Source: Halomonas korlensis
Lineage (GTDB): Bacteria > Pseudomonadota > Gammaproteobacteria > Pseudomonadales > Halomonadaceae
Reading direction: 5' to 3'
NCBI RefSeq assembly: GCF_900116705.1
Contig: NZ_FPBP01000011.1
Coordinates: 62,001 to 126,000, forward strand
Length of the DNA: 64,000 bases
The notes below the pieces were generated by a model, which saw only the letters and a list, made by a program, of their open reading frames with translations, was not told the origin of the DNA and searched no databases. Positions 8,121 to 17,120 of this stretch are shown piece after piece (positions within the stretch are counted from its first letter, which is position 1; every line of letters starts with the position of its first letter). Both the position numbers and the translations under genes were made by a program.

Positions 8121-8651
8121 ATGGATGCTCGAGAATACATGACTCGCAAGGGGATCGACGCTGGGCGCGAACCGGAGCGTCCCAACACATTGGAGGAGAA
8201 AGCTTGGGCCCGGGCGCGCGAGGCAGGAGGAAAACCGCCCCATGCCGGGACCCCGCATGATTGGGAAGATTGGGAAAAACACCATGAGGCTCTGGCCGAT
8301 GCCGCCGACCAGCTCGATCAGAAGATCGATCATGAGGCGCATCGTCGAGCGGTCGAGCACTCCGACCAGAGCGCTGTGCAATCTTTTACACCTGCTGCCG
8401 GCGATGCTGTGCGGGTCGACCGTGATGAGCAGACGCCCAAAGCCCACGAGGCTGCGTCACCTGTCGCCAGCACACCTGGCGCGCCACGTTTCGCCCTGTT
8501 CATGCTAGCCATCTTGATGCCGCCTCTGGCAGTGGGGCTCTCTGGCGGGGGAGGTATGCGCATTGCTGTTAATGGGCTGCTTACGATTCTGGGATGGTTG
8601 CCTGGGGTGGGGCATGCGTTCTGGTGGCTCTTCAAGGGTCAGCGTGGCTGA
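8121..8651 (+). CDS. DUF2934-like / Pmp3 (YqaE) fusion membrane protein
   Basis: This is a 176-residue protein. The first 120 residues are hydrophilic and rich in acid, lysine and histidine, with an N-terminal stretch (EEKAWARAREAGG, then HDWEDWEKH) resembling DUF2934. The last 50 residues match the Pmp3/YqaE stress-membrane family: a first helix ending in MPPLAVGLSGG, then INGLLT-like (VNGLLTILGWLPGVGHAFWW). Pmp3 proteins are normally about 50-60 residues and protect membrane potential under salt stress in yeast and plants. Here the module is carried on a soluble extension. A GGAG site precedes the ATG. The exact role is unknown. Confidence 0.75.
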   Translation: MDAREYMTRKGIDAGREPERPNTLEEKAWARAREAGGKPPHAGTPHDWEDWEKHHEALADAADQLDQKIDHEAHRRAVEHSDQSAVQSFTPAAGDAVRVDRDEQTPKAHEAASPVASTPGAPRFALFMLAILMPPLAVGLSGGGGMRIAVNGLLTILGWLPGVGHAFWWLFKGQRG

Positions 8652-8866
8652 GGGTTTTCCTGACAACCCATGTCATGATCGGTTGCGAAAATGCAGCGAG
8701 CCTGCGTTTTTGACTTTTGTGACCTATCTTCCTGAATTTTCTTTGCCTTCCTACCTTTCCTGCCTTGAATTCTTCTCCTGTCGGCTCGTTGTATAGACCA
8801 TCGTATAAGGCATTACGGTCGCTCTGCCCATTGCCCGGCAATCTCGGCTAGGCTAGTCTCGTTATC

Positions 8867-8909
8867 GAAAGTGAACATTTATGGTTATTCATGGTTGAAA
8901 AGGAACATT
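8867..8909. promoter_or_regulatory. Direct repeats, candidate DeoR/GlpR-type operator
   Basis: GAAAGTGAACATT (8867-8879) recurs as GAAAAGGAACATT (8897-8909), exactly 30 bp apart, close to three helical turns. The GAACAT core recalls the half-sites of GlpR operators, and the site lies about 240 bp upstream of the glycerol operon. The assignment to GlpR is inference; no regulator gene is nearby. Confidence 0.45.
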
Positions 8910-9067
8910 CTGGCGTGCAGCTCCTTCCACCGCTCATGAATGCCGACCCTTCATAACGACAATACGGGTACCGAACATGCTGCTCTTCTCAACACCTACC
9001 GCTAGTGGTGTCGTCAAGTGTCTCACCGAGACCGCCGTTCATTGCCGTGACAGTTGACTGACTCGCA

Positions 9068-9096
9068 TTCATGGCAGGCGGGCCTGACTCTATAAA
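9068..9096 (+). promoter_or_regulatory. Weak sigma-70-like promoter for the glycerol operon
   Basis: TATAAA at 9091-9096 has a poor -35 match (TTCATG, 9068-9073) at 17 bp spacing, about 50 bp before the glpS start. A better -35 hexamer, TTGACT (9054-9059), is too far away. An activator-dependent promoter would fit this pattern. Confidence 0.35.
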
Positions 9097-9147
9097 GCCC
9101 GGCAGCCTTCGCTAACGCAGCAGAACAACGATGACAACGAGGACACA

Positions 9148-10236
9148 ATGTCCCTGATCCTTGAAAACATCGATCATGTGGTCAACGGTGCCACGCACAT
9201 TGAAGGCGTCAACCTTGAACTCGCACCGGGTTCGTTCAATGTCCTGCTGGGGCGAACCCTGGCCGGAAAGACGACGCTGATGCGCCTGATGGCGGGGCTG
9301 GAGGCACCAACCCGCGGGCGCATCCTGATGGATGGCGAGGATGTTACCAACGTCTCGGTCCGTCGTCGCAATGTGTCAATGGTCTATCAACAGTTCATCA
9401 ATTACCCGGCATTGAACGTCTACGAGAACATCGCGTCTCCGCTGAGGCTGGCCAAGATCAGCGTCGGGGAAATTGATCGACGTGTTCGCGAAACGGCCGA
9501 AATGTTGCATATCGAACATTTTCTAGATCGCTTTCCCCTCGAGCTATCCGGTGGCCAGCAGCAGCGTACCGCCATGGGGCGGGCATTGGTGAAGGATGCC
9601 GACGTCATCCTCTTCGATGAACCGCTGGTCAACCTTGACTACAAGCTACGCGAGGAGTTGCGCGAGGAGTTGAACGCACTGTTCAGTCAGCGCAACTGTA
9701 TTGCCGTCTATGCCACCACCGAGCCCGGGGAAGCCCTGGCGCTCGGCGGGAACACCGCTGTCTTGCATGAGGGGCGGCTGCTGCAGTACGGGCGTACGGA
9801 AGACGTCTATCACCGACCGCGCGATATCCAGACGGCCGAGATGTTTTCCGAACCACCTATCAATATCGTCCGAGGCAATATCGCAGGGTCAGAGGTGAGC
9901 TTCGACAATCGCATCCGCTTCCCGATCAACGACGACCTGCGCTCATTGGCGCCGGGGGACTACCGTTTCGGGGTTCGTGCCTCGCATATCACCCTGGAGC
10001 GCCAGGCGGCCGATGACATCGAGGTCGAGATGACGGTCGACGTTGCCGAAATCAGCGGCTCGGAGACATTTCTGCACGTCCATAACGAGCTCTTCCATAT
10101 GACGGTGCTGCTCGAGGGTGTTCACGAATTCGACCCCGATGATCCGGTATCGCTCTACTTCCCGACGCACAAGGTCTATGCCTTCGACAGGCAAGGGGCG
10201 GTCGTTCACATCCCCACTCATCTGGGAGGTATGTGA
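9148..10236 (+). CDS. glpS: Glycerol ABC transporter ATPase 1 (GlpS-like)
   Basis: This 362-residue ATPase should drive glycerol import with its partner encoded next. Walker A is GRTLAGKT (35-42), the signature is LSGGQ (133-137), and Walker B is VILFDEP (153-159), followed by a C-terminal OB-fold (about 235-360). The H-loop histidine is replaced: YATTEPGEAL (188-197) has threonine where VTHD is expected. The partner shows the reverse defect, so the two proteins likely form one working and one degenerate ATP site. Gene order matches the rhizobial glpSTPQUV system. The start has GAGGACA just upstream. Confidence 0.85.
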   Translation: MSLILENIDHVVNGATHIEGVNLELAPGSFNVLLGRTLAGKTTLMRLMAGLEAPTRGRILMDGEDVTNVSVRRRNVSMVYQQFINYPALNVYENIASPLRLAKISVGEIDRRVRETAEMLHIEHFLDRFPLELSGGQQQRTAMGRALVKDADVILFDEPLVNLDYKLREELREELNALFSQRNCIAVYATTEPGEALALGGNTAVLHEGRLLQYGRTEDVYHRPRDIQTAEMFSEPPINIVRGNIAGSEVSFDNRIRFPINDDLRSLAPGDYRFGVRASHITLERQAADDIEVEMTVDVAEISGSETFLHVHNELFHMTVLLEGVHEFDPDDPVSLYFPTHKVYAFDRQGAVVHIPTHLGGM

Positions 10237-10237
10237 C

Positions 10238-11338
10238 ATGGCGGAAATCACGCTCAAGACCCTGGCGCATTCTTACCTGAAGAACCCGACCTCTGCCGAG
10301 GACTATGCCATCCGAGAGATGGACCACGTATGGGAGCAGGGCGGCGCCTATGCCTTGCTGGGCCCTTCCGGTTGCGGAAAATCGACCCTGTTGAACATCA
10401 TCTCCGGCTTGCTGCAGCCCTCCAGTGGCGAGGTGCTCTTCGACGGCCAACGCGTCAACGATCTGCCACCCGAGCAGCGCAATATCGCGCAGGTTTTTCA
10501 GTTTCCGGTGGTCTACGACACCATGACGGTGTTCGACAATCTTGCCTTTCCGCTGAGAAACGTGGGGATCGACGAAGAGAAGATTCGCCAGAAGGTGCTC
10601 GAAGTCGCCGAGGTTCTTGAACTGACCCCTCAGCTCAAGCGCAAGGCCAAGAACCTGACGGCCGATGAGAAGCAGAAAGTGTCCATGGGCCGCGGGCTGG
10701 TTCGCGAGAATGTCTCGGCAATTCTGTTCGATGAGCCGCTGACCGTCATCGATCCCCAGTTGAAATGGAAACTGCGTCGTAAGCTCAAGGAAATTCACCG
10801 GCGCTTCAATATCACCATGGTCTACGTGACTCATGACCAGTTGGAAGCTTCGACGTTCGCCGACAGGATCGCGGTGATGTACGAAGGGCAGGTGGTGCAG
10901 TTCGGTACTCCACGCCAGTTGTTCGAGGAGCCGGCGCATACCTTCGTCGGTTATTTCATCGGTAGCCCGGGAATGAACTTCCTCGATGTCCGGGCGCGTA
11001 ACGGCCAGTTGTTCAGTGGCAATGATGTGGTGCCGGTCGGGCAGCATATCTGCAACATCATCGCCAATATGCATTCCGACAATATCAAGCTGGGCATCCG
11101 CCCCGACTTCATCGAAGTGCATGACACGCCAATAGACGGTGGCATGGAGGTGGAGGTAACCGGCGCCCAGGATCTGGGAACTTACTCAGTTTTGTCGCTG
11201 CGCTTTGGTGACGTGTTGCTCAAAGCCCGTATCGATGAGGATCAAGCGACACCTAAAGGGAAGGCGTTTATCCGTTTTCCACAAGAGCGCATCGGGATGT
11301 ATGTCGATGAGTACCGTGTGGAGATAAACCATGAATAA
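10238..11338 (+). CDS. glpT: Glycerol ABC transporter ATPase 2 (GlpT-like)
   Basis: This 366-residue ATPase partners the preceding one. Walker A is GPSGCGKST (42-50), Walker B is AILFDEP (161-167), and a normal H-loop VTHD is present (His199). The signature motif is degraded to LTADEKQ (140-146) in place of LSGGQ. The C-terminal part (about 240-360) is the regulatory OB-fold usual for sugar-type ATPases. The start is one base after the glpS stop, and the stop overlaps the permease start by 8 bp. The symbol follows rhizobial usage and does not mean the E. coli glycerol-3-phosphate antiporter GlpT. Confidence 0.85.
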   Translation: MAEITLKTLAHSYLKNPTSAEDYAIREMDHVWEQGGAYALLGPSGCGKSTLLNIISGLLQPSSGEVLFDGQRVNDLPPEQRNIAQVFQFPVVYDTMTVFDNLAFPLRNVGIDEEKIRQKVLEVAEVLELTPQLKRKAKNLTADEKQKVSMGRGLVRENVSAILFDEPLTVIDPQLKWKLRRKLKEIHRRFNITMVYVTHDQLEASTFADRIAVMYEGQVVQFGTPRQLFEEPAHTFVGYFIGSPGMNFLDVRARNGQLFSGNDVVPVGQHICNIIANMHSDNIKLGIRPDFIEVHDTPIDGGMEVEVTGAQDLGTYSVLSLRFGDVLLKARIDEDQATPKGKAFIRFPQERIGMYVDEYRVEINHE

Positions 11339-12212
11339 AGTCTATGACAACAAGGCATGGTTACTGATATTGCCCATGCTGGCGCTTGTCGCCTTCTCGG
11401 CGATCATTCCGTTGATGACAGTCGTGAATTATTCGGTTCAGGACGTGTTCGACTCCAATACCCGTTTCTTCACGGGGACCGAATGGTTTACGCAGATGCT
11501 CAACGATCCCACGCTTCAGGCCGCCCTGTTGCGCCAGTTCGCATTCTCCTTGACGGTGCTGGCGATCGAGGTGCCGCTGGGTATCGGAATCGCATTGATC
11601 ATGCCCAAGAAAGGCTGGCAGGCCTCGGCCGTGTTGATACTGGTGACCTTGCCGCTGCTGATTCCCTGGAACGTGGTTGGCAGTATCTGGCAGTTATTTA
11701 CCCGCGGTGATATCGGCCTGATGGGCTGGGGCCTGCGTGAGCTGGGGTACGACTACAACATCACGCGCAGTGCCGTGGATGCCTGGGGCACCATCATCCT
11801 GATGGACGTCTGGCACTGGACGCCGTTGATCGCTCTGCTTTGCTACAGCGGACTGCGCTCGATTCCCGAGGCCTATTATCAGGCGGCGCGTATCGACCGG
11901 GCTTCCAAATGGTCGGTATTTCGCTACATCCAGCTGCCGAAGCTGACCAATGTGCTGGTGATCGGTGTGCTGCTGCGCTTCATGCACTCCTTCATGATTT
12001 ATGCCGAACCCTTCGTCTTGACCGGCGGTGGGCCGGGTAGCTCGACGACGTTTCTCAGTCAGTCGCTGACCACCATGGCAATCGGCCAGCAGGACCTCGG
12101 CCCCTCGGCGGCATTTTCACTGATTTACTTCCTGATCATCCTGCTGGTCAGCTGGGTCTTCTACACCGCGATCATGAACATGCAGAAAGAAAAACAAGAG
12201 GAGGGAGTCTGA
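11331..12212 (+). CDS. glpP: Glycerol ABC transporter permease 1 (GlpP-like)
   Basis: This 293-residue inner-membrane permease of the MalF type has six predicted helices, the first at about residues 12-32. The cytoplasmic coupling loop has EAYYQAARIDRASKWSVFRYIQLPKL (about 181-206), which carries the EAA motif that docks on the ATPases. It starts within the end of the upstream ATPase gene, so translation is probably coupled. With the next permease it would form the glycerol pore. Confidence 0.85.
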   Translation: MNKVYDNKAWLLILPMLALVAFSAIIPLMTVVNYSVQDVFDSNTRFFTGTEWFTQMLNDPTLQAALLRQFAFSLTVLAIEVPLGIGIALIMPKKGWQASAVLILVTLPLLIPWNVVGSIWQLFTRGDIGLMGWGLRELGYDYNITRSAVDAWGTIILMDVWHWTPLIALLCYSGLRSIPEAYYQAARIDRASKWSVFRYIQLPKLTNVLVIGVLLRFMHSFMIYAEPFVLTGGGPGSSTTFLSQSLTTMAIGQQDLGPSAAFSLIYFLIILLVSWVFYTAIMNMQKEKQEEGV

Positions 12213-12213
12213 C

Positions 12214-13107
12214 ATGACGGATTCCATGCCCCATACCCCCTCGGCGGTTCGCCAGCGCGCAGCAGCAGCGGATGCCAGTCGCAGAAGGAAATCACGTTCG
12301 GTCTCGCGCCGGTGGCGTCCCAAGATGCTGATGGGCCTGTATCTGGTGTTCGTGCTGCTGCCCATCTACTGGCTTCTTAACATGTCGTTTCAGTCAAATA
12401 CCGAGATCCTGGGCGGGCTGACCCTGTGGCCGAAGAATTTCACCTTCGAGCACTACGGCAAGATATTCGCCACCTCCACCTGGTACATGGGTTATCTGAA
12501 CTCGATCGCCTATGTCGTGATGAACATGTTCATCAGCATTCTGGTGGCGCTGCCGGCGGCCTACGCTTTCAGCCGGTTCAGGTTCATCGGTGACAAGCAT
12601 CTGTTCTTCTGGCTGTTGACCAACCTCATGGCACCGCCCGCGGTCTTTCTGCTGCCGTACTTTCAGCTCTATTACACGGTAGGGCTCTTCGATACGCACA
12701 TTGCCGTAGCGCTGGCGCATTGCCTGTTCAACATCCCGTTGGCGATCTGGATTCTCGAAGGATTCATGAGCGGTGTGCCCAAGGAAATCGACGAGACGGC
12801 CTTCATCGACGGTTACAGCTTTCCGAAATTCTTCGTCAAGATCTTCATTCCCATGATCAGCTCAGGGATAGGCGTCACGCTGTTTTTCCTGTTCATGTTC
12901 TCGTGGGTCGAGCTGTTGCTGGCCAGCACCTTGACCTCGACGGGAGCCCAGCCGATTGCCTCGGTAATGACCAGCACCTCCACGGCCTCGGGGATCGATT
13001 GGGGCACGCTGGCCGCCGCCGGCGTGCTGACGATCCTGCCGGGCATCCTGGTGGTTTATTTCGTCCGCAACCACATCGCCAAGGGCTTCGCCCTGGGCCG
13101 CACCTGA
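12214..13107 (+). CDS. glpQ: Glycerol ABC transporter permease 2 (GlpQ-like)
   Basis: This 297-residue permease is of the MalG type. A basic, disordered N-terminus (about 1-35, with many Arg and Ser) precedes six membrane helices. The EAA loop is visible as PKEIDETAFIDGYSFPKFFVKIFIP (about 189-213). A GAGGGAG site precedes the ATG one base after the previous stop. Again the name is the rhizobial one, not E. coli GlpQ phosphodiesterase. Confidence 0.85.
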   Translation: MTDSMPHTPSAVRQRAAAADASRRRKSRSVSRRWRPKMLMGLYLVFVLLPIYWLLNMSFQSNTEILGGLTLWPKNFTFEHYGKIFATSTWYMGYLNSIAYVVMNMFISILVALPAAYAFSRFRFIGDKHLFFWLLTNLMAPPAVFLLPYFQLYYTVGLFDTHIAVALAHCLFNIPLAIWILEGFMSGVPKEIDETAFIDGYSFPKFFVKIFIPMISSGIGVTLFFLFMFSWVELLLASTLTSTGAQPIASVMTSTSTASGIDWGTLAAAGVLTILPGILVVYFVRNHIAKGFALGRT

Positions 13108-13120
13108 GGGAGGAAGCGTC

Positions 13121-13393
13121 ATGGAATGGATGGTCTGGACAGTACCCACGACGATCTTCTTCTCTGCCATCGCGGCAATGCTCGCTGGCATGACGATGTG
13201 GGAAGTGGTGTCGCCAACGGTCGAGCGCAAGGGCTTCTTGCCGATTTCGACCACGCGGGGGGATCGGCTGTTTATCGGCCTGTTGTCAGCGGCATACATC
13301 CATCTCGCGGTGGTGGGCTTCACGCCGCTGAGTATTTGGTTGGCACTGGGCGCATCGGTGCTCTGGTTATTGATACTGATGCGCTGGGGCTGA
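13121..13393 (+). CDS. glpU: Small membrane protein DUF2160 (GlpU-like)
   Basis: This 90-residue protein has three hydrophobic segments (about 4-26, 47-66 and 69-87) and a short charged loop (SPTVERKGFLPISTTRGDRL). Proteins of this DUF2160 type sit between permease and binding-protein genes in glycerol ABC operons and are thought to be accessory membrane subunits with unknown mechanism. A GAGGGAGGA site precedes the ATG. The conserved position is the main evidence for a role in the transporter. Confidence 0.8.
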   Translation: MEWMVWTVPTTIFFSAIAAMLAGMTMWEVVSPTVERKGFLPISTTRGDRLFIGLLSAAYIHLAVVGFTPLSIWLALGASVLWLLILMRWG

Positions 13394-13449
13394 TGCAAAG
13401 CCATGGAGTCAATTGCTCACGGACGAGCTACACACACGAAGAGGTCATT

Positions 13450-15189
13450 ATGAAACCGACAAGAATGCGACTCTCTCTGCTGGCTGCCAGCGTGATGATG
13501 GCAAGCGGCTCGCTGCACGCCGATAACCACGATACCAGTGCCATCATCGAACGTTTGATCGATGAGCACTTCCAGGATTCGACGCTGACTCGCGACGAGC
13601 AGATTGCCGAGCTCGAGTGGTTCGCGCAGGCAGCCGAGCCATTCCGCGATATGGAAATCAACGTCGTCTCCGAAGGCCTGACCACGCATGTCTACGAGCG
13701 TGACGTGCTGGCCGAGGCCTTCAGCGAGCTGACGGGTATCGACATCACGCACAACATCATCGGCGAAGGTGATGTGGTCAATAACATGCAGACCCAGATG
13801 CAGTCGGGCCGCAACATCTACGATGGTTATGTCAACGATTCGGATGCCATCGGCACCCATATTCGTTACGGCACCACCATCAACCTCTCCGAGGCAATGG
13901 AAAACGAGTGGGCCGACTACACGCTGCCGACCCTGGACCTCGACGACTTCATCGGCATCCAGTACACCACCGGCCCGGATGGCAACATCTACCAGTTGCC
14001 GACCCAGCAGTTCGCCAACCTCTACTGGTTCCGCCATGACTGGTTCCAGCGCGAGGATCTCCAGGAGCAGTTCCGCGAGATCTACGGCTACGACCTGGGC
14101 GTGCCGACCAACTGGACGGCCTACGAGGACATCGCCGAGTTCTTTACCGAGCATGTCGGTGAGATCGACGGCGAGACGGTCTACGGCCATATGGATTATG
14201 GCCGCCGCGATCCGTCGCTGGGCTGGCGTTTCCACGACTCCTGGCTCTCCATGGCCGGCATGGGCAGCCCCGGCGTGCCCTTCGGCAACCCGGTGGATGA
14301 CTGGGGCATTCGCGTCAACGAGGATAGTGAGCCCGTCGGTGCCAGCGTGAGTCGCGGTGGCGCCACCAACTCACCGGCCTCGGTGTTCGCCGTAACCAAA
14401 ATGGTCGACTGGCTGCGCGATTATGCGCCGCCCGAAGCCCAGGGCATGACCTTCGGTGAAGCCGGACCGGTCCCGGCGCAGGGCCAGATCGCCCAGCAGA
14501 TCTTCTGGTACACCGCCTTCACCGCCGACATGACCTCGCCCGACGTGGCGGTTACCGACGAGGACGGCAATCCCAAGTGGCGGATGGCGCCCTCACCGAC
14601 CGGTCCTTACTGGGAAGAGGGCATGAAGGTCGGCTATCAGGACGTGGGCTCCTGGACCTTCTTCGACTCCACCCCCGAGGATCGCCGCACTGCCGCCTGG
14701 CTGTATGCGCAGTTCACCACCGCCAAGACGGTCTCCCTGGAGAAACTGATGGCCGGGCTCACGCCGATTCGTGAGTCCGATGTCTTCTCCGAGCAGATGA
14801 CCGAAATGGCACCCAAGCTGGGTGGTCTGGTGGAGTTCTACCGCAGCCCCAACGAGTCAATGTGGACGCCGTCGAGCACCAACGTGCCGGACTATCCGCG
14901 CATGGCACCGTTGTGGTGGCAGAACCTGGCCCCGGCGGTCAGCGGCGATATCACGCCGAAGGAGGCGCTGGATAATCTCGCCGCGGATCTCGACAGCATC
15001 ATGGCGCGCCTGGCGCGGGCGCGGGTGTTCGAGACCTACTCGCCGGTGCTCAATGAAGAACGCGACCCGGAATACTGGCTCTCGCAGGAGGGTTCGCCCA
15101 AGGCCAAGCTCGACAACGAGATGCCGGAAGGCAAGACCGTGCCTTACGACCAGATGATGGAAGACTGGATGGCCGCCGGATCACGCTGA
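13450..15189 (+). CDS. glpV: Glycerol ABC transporter binding protein (GlpV-like)
   Basis: This 579-residue periplasmic binding protein has a cleavable signal peptide (about 1-25, ending SGSLHA before DNHD). It is longer than most family 1 binding proteins, as expected for GlpV, and carries an N-terminal helical extension (about 30-70) before the binding fold. The tryptophan- and aspartate-rich segments around 215-300 probably build the ligand pocket, by family reasoning only. The start ATG is preceded by GAGG; a longer open frame upstream overlaps the DUF2160 gene in another frame and is not credible. A terminator separates it from glpD. Confidence 0.85.
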   Translation: MKPTRMRLSLLAASVMMASGSLHADNHDTSAIIERLIDEHFQDSTLTRDEQIAELEWFAQAAEPFRDMEINVVSEGLTTHVYERDVLAEAFSELTGIDITHNIIGEGDVVNNMQTQMQSGRNIYDGYVNDSDAIGTHIRYGTTINLSEAMENEWADYTLPTLDLDDFIGIQYTTGPDGNIYQLPTQQFANLYWFRHDWFQREDLQEQFREIYGYDLGVPTNWTAYEDIAEFFTEHVGEIDGETVYGHMDYGRRDPSLGWRFHDSWLSMAGMGSPGVPFGNPVDDWGIRVNEDSEPVGASVSRGGATNSPASVFAVTKMVDWLRDYAPPEAQGMTFGEAGPVPAQGQIAQQIFWYTAFTADMTSPDVAVTDEDGNPKWRMAPSPTGPYWEEGMKVGYQDVGSWTFFDSTPEDRRTAAWLYAQFTTAKTVSLEKLMAGLTPIRESDVFSEQMTEMAPKLGGLVEFYRSPNESMWTPSSTNVPDYPRMAPLWWQNLAPAVSGDITPKEALDNLAADLDSIMARLARARVFETYSPVLNEERDPEYWLSQEGSPKAKLDNEMPEGKTVPYDQMMEDWMAAGSR

Positions 15190-15279
15190 TGCTCGAGGGA
15201 TGGGCCAGCCGGCCCATCCCGGTTTCCCTCGCGGGAGACCCAGACAGTGACATGACCGGTTGCCCGAACGGGACCATGG

Positions 15280-15310
15280 CCCCGCTCGGCGCACGCTGAG
15301 CGGGGTTCTT
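15280..15310 (+). terminator. Terminator-like hairpin between glpV and glpD
   Basis: CCCCGCTC (15280-15287) and GAGCGGGG (15298-15305) form a perfect 8-bp stem followed by TTCTT. The short T tract suggests partial termination, giving less glpD than transporter transcript. Confidence 0.65.
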
Positions 15311-15329
15311 GTTTGAAGAAGGGCCTCAT

Positions 15330-17009
15330 ATGCAACTTCGCCAGAATAATATTCGTCAGCTCGCCGAGCGAGAATTCGATGTGCTGATCGTCGGGGGCGG
15401 GATCAATGGCGCATCGGCGGCGGCAGCGCTCAGCGGCAAGGGCGTCAAGGTCGCGCTGATCGATCGTGGCGATTTCGCCGGCAGTACCAGCATGCATTCC
15501 TCGAATCTGGTCTGGGGTGGCATCAAGTACATGGAAAGCCGCGATTTCGCCCTGGTCCGCAAGCTGTGCAAGAGCCGAAATCACCTGATCAAGAGCTATC
15601 CCTCGACGGTTCAGGAAATCCGCTTCTTGACCACCATCACCCGCGGGTTTCGCTATCACCCGCTGTATCTCTGGGCCGGCGCCTGGCTGTACTGGTTCAT
15701 CGGCAACGCCTTTACCCGAATACCGCAGTTCCTCTCACCCAAGCGGATCAAGGAAGAAGAAGCCATCATCAATATCGATGGCGCCGTGGGCGGCTTCGAG
15801 TATTCCGATGCCTATCTACACGACAACGACGCGCGCTTCGTCTTCAACTTCGTGCGCAGTTCCCTGGATTTCGGCGCAGTGGCGGCCAATTACGTGGAAT
15901 CGCTGGGCGCGCAACGCGAGCAGGACCGCTGGGTCACCAAGGTACGAGACCGCATAAGTGGCGAGACTTTCGCGATACGCTCGCGCGTCATGGTCAATGC
16001 CGCCGGCCCCTGGGTCGACCAGCACAACAGTCTTTCCGGGCAGAAGACCGATTACCAGCACGTCTTTTCCAAGGGCATCCATCTGATCGTGCCGCGCTTG
16101 ACCGAGAGTGGTCGCGTATTGGCCTTCTTTGCCGATGACGGGCGATTGTTCTTCGTCATCCCCATGGGGCCGAGGACCTGCGTGGGCACGACCGACACCC
16201 GGGTCGAGAAGCCCGAAGTCGGCGTGACCGACGACGATGTGGCCTTCGTCCTCGACAACATCAACAAGCGCCTGAACCTCGTCAAGCCGCTCCAGACGAG
16301 CGACATCATCGCTACTCGTTGCGGCGTTCGCCCCTTGGCGGTCAAGGCCAGCTCGGGCGGCGATCGTGATTTCCTGCAGTTGTCGCGCAAGCATGCGGTC
16401 GACATCGATGCCGAGAGCCGTCACCTGAGCATCTTCGGCGGCAAGCTGACCGATTGTCTCAATGTCGGGGAGGAGATCGTCGAGGAAGTGAGCAAGCTCG
16501 GGGTGGACGTCCCCTTCCCGGACTTCCGCTGGTACGGCGAGCCCGACAGGGCCGTCAGGGAGGCCTTCATGCAACAGGCCAGACTGATGGATCTGGATGC
16601 CATGACCTCGGCCGAGGCGTCCGAGCCACTCAGCGACCGCCTATGGCGCCGCTACGGCGCCCAGGCCATGGAGATGCTCGAGGATATCCGCCAGGACCCT
16701 CGGCAGGGCGAGGTGCTGATCGCCGGCACGGAGTACCTGCGCTGCGAGCTTAGCCATGCCCGGCGCCGGGAAATGATCACGCGTCTCGAGGACTTCCTGC
16801 GTCGTCGCTCCAAGATCTCGCTGGTGGTGCCGGAAGATACCATTCGCCATTCGCCGGGCCTTGTCGAAGCTTGCGAGATCCTCTTCGGTGACATGGCGCG
16901 CGAGCGGCTCGACGAGTACCTGGCCGAGGAGCCCGACCCGCTACTGCAAACCCTGAGCCCCGAAGCCGAAAGCGATAACCCGGCCCGCTCGGAAAAGCTT
17001 CACTGGTAA
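15330..17009 (+). CDS. glpD: Aerobic glycerol-3-phosphate dehydrogenase
   Basis: This FAD flavoprotein oxidises sn-glycerol-3-phosphate to dihydroxyacetone phosphate and passes electrons to quinone at the inner membrane. The N-terminal dinucleotide motif is DVLIVGGGINGASAAAAL. The substrate region has HSSNLVWGGIKYME. RCGVRPLAVK and IFGGKLTDCLNVGEE are typical of the family, and the C-terminal helical domain follows from about 390. At 559 residues it is longer than E. coli GlpD (about 500). The ATG at 15330 was preferred over a start 21 bp upstream, though neither has a strong ribosome site. Confidence 0.92.
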   Translation: MQLRQNNIRQLAEREFDVLIVGGGINGASAAAALSGKGVKVALIDRGDFAGSTSMHSSNLVWGGIKYMESRDFALVRKLCKSRNHLIKSYPSTVQEIRFLTTITRGFRYHPLYLWAGAWLYWFIGNAFTRIPQFLSPKRIKEEEAIINIDGAVGGFEYSDAYLHDNDARFVFNFVRSSLDFGAVAANYVESLGAQREQDRWVTKVRDRISGETFAIRSRVMVNAAGPWVDQHNSLSGQKTDYQHVFSKGIHLIVPRLTESGRVLAFFADDGRLFFVIPMGPRTCVGTTDTRVEKPEVGVTDDDVAFVLDNINKRLNLVKPLQTSDIIATRCGVRPLAVKASSGGDRDFLQLSRKHAVDIDAESRHLSIFGGKLTDCLNVGEEIVEEVSKLGVDVPFPDFRWYGEPDRAVREAFMQQARLMDLDAMTSAEASEPLSDRLWRRYGAQAMEMLEDIRQDPRQGEVLIAGTEYLRCELSHARRREMITRLEDFLRRRSKISLVVPEDTIRHSPGLVEACEILFGDMARERLDEYLAEEPDPLLQTLSPEAESDNPARSEKLHW

Positions 17010-17120
17010 CGGCCGGCGCACTGCCCGAGGCACGGTTGAATTGCTCAAGAGCTAGCGTCTTGCATGAACCAAGCGGAGCGATATACTGCCGGTCAACTTT
17101 GAAAAATATTGGAGTTTACT

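Larger units (their letters stand above)
8652..9147. other. Long upstream region of the glycerol operon
   Basis: No gene can be supported in these 496 bp. The stretch contains a pair of direct repeats (8867-8909) and a weak promoter-like element near the glpS start. Sequence from 8680 to 8800 is pyrimidine-rich and has no recognisable structure. Confidence 0.6.
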
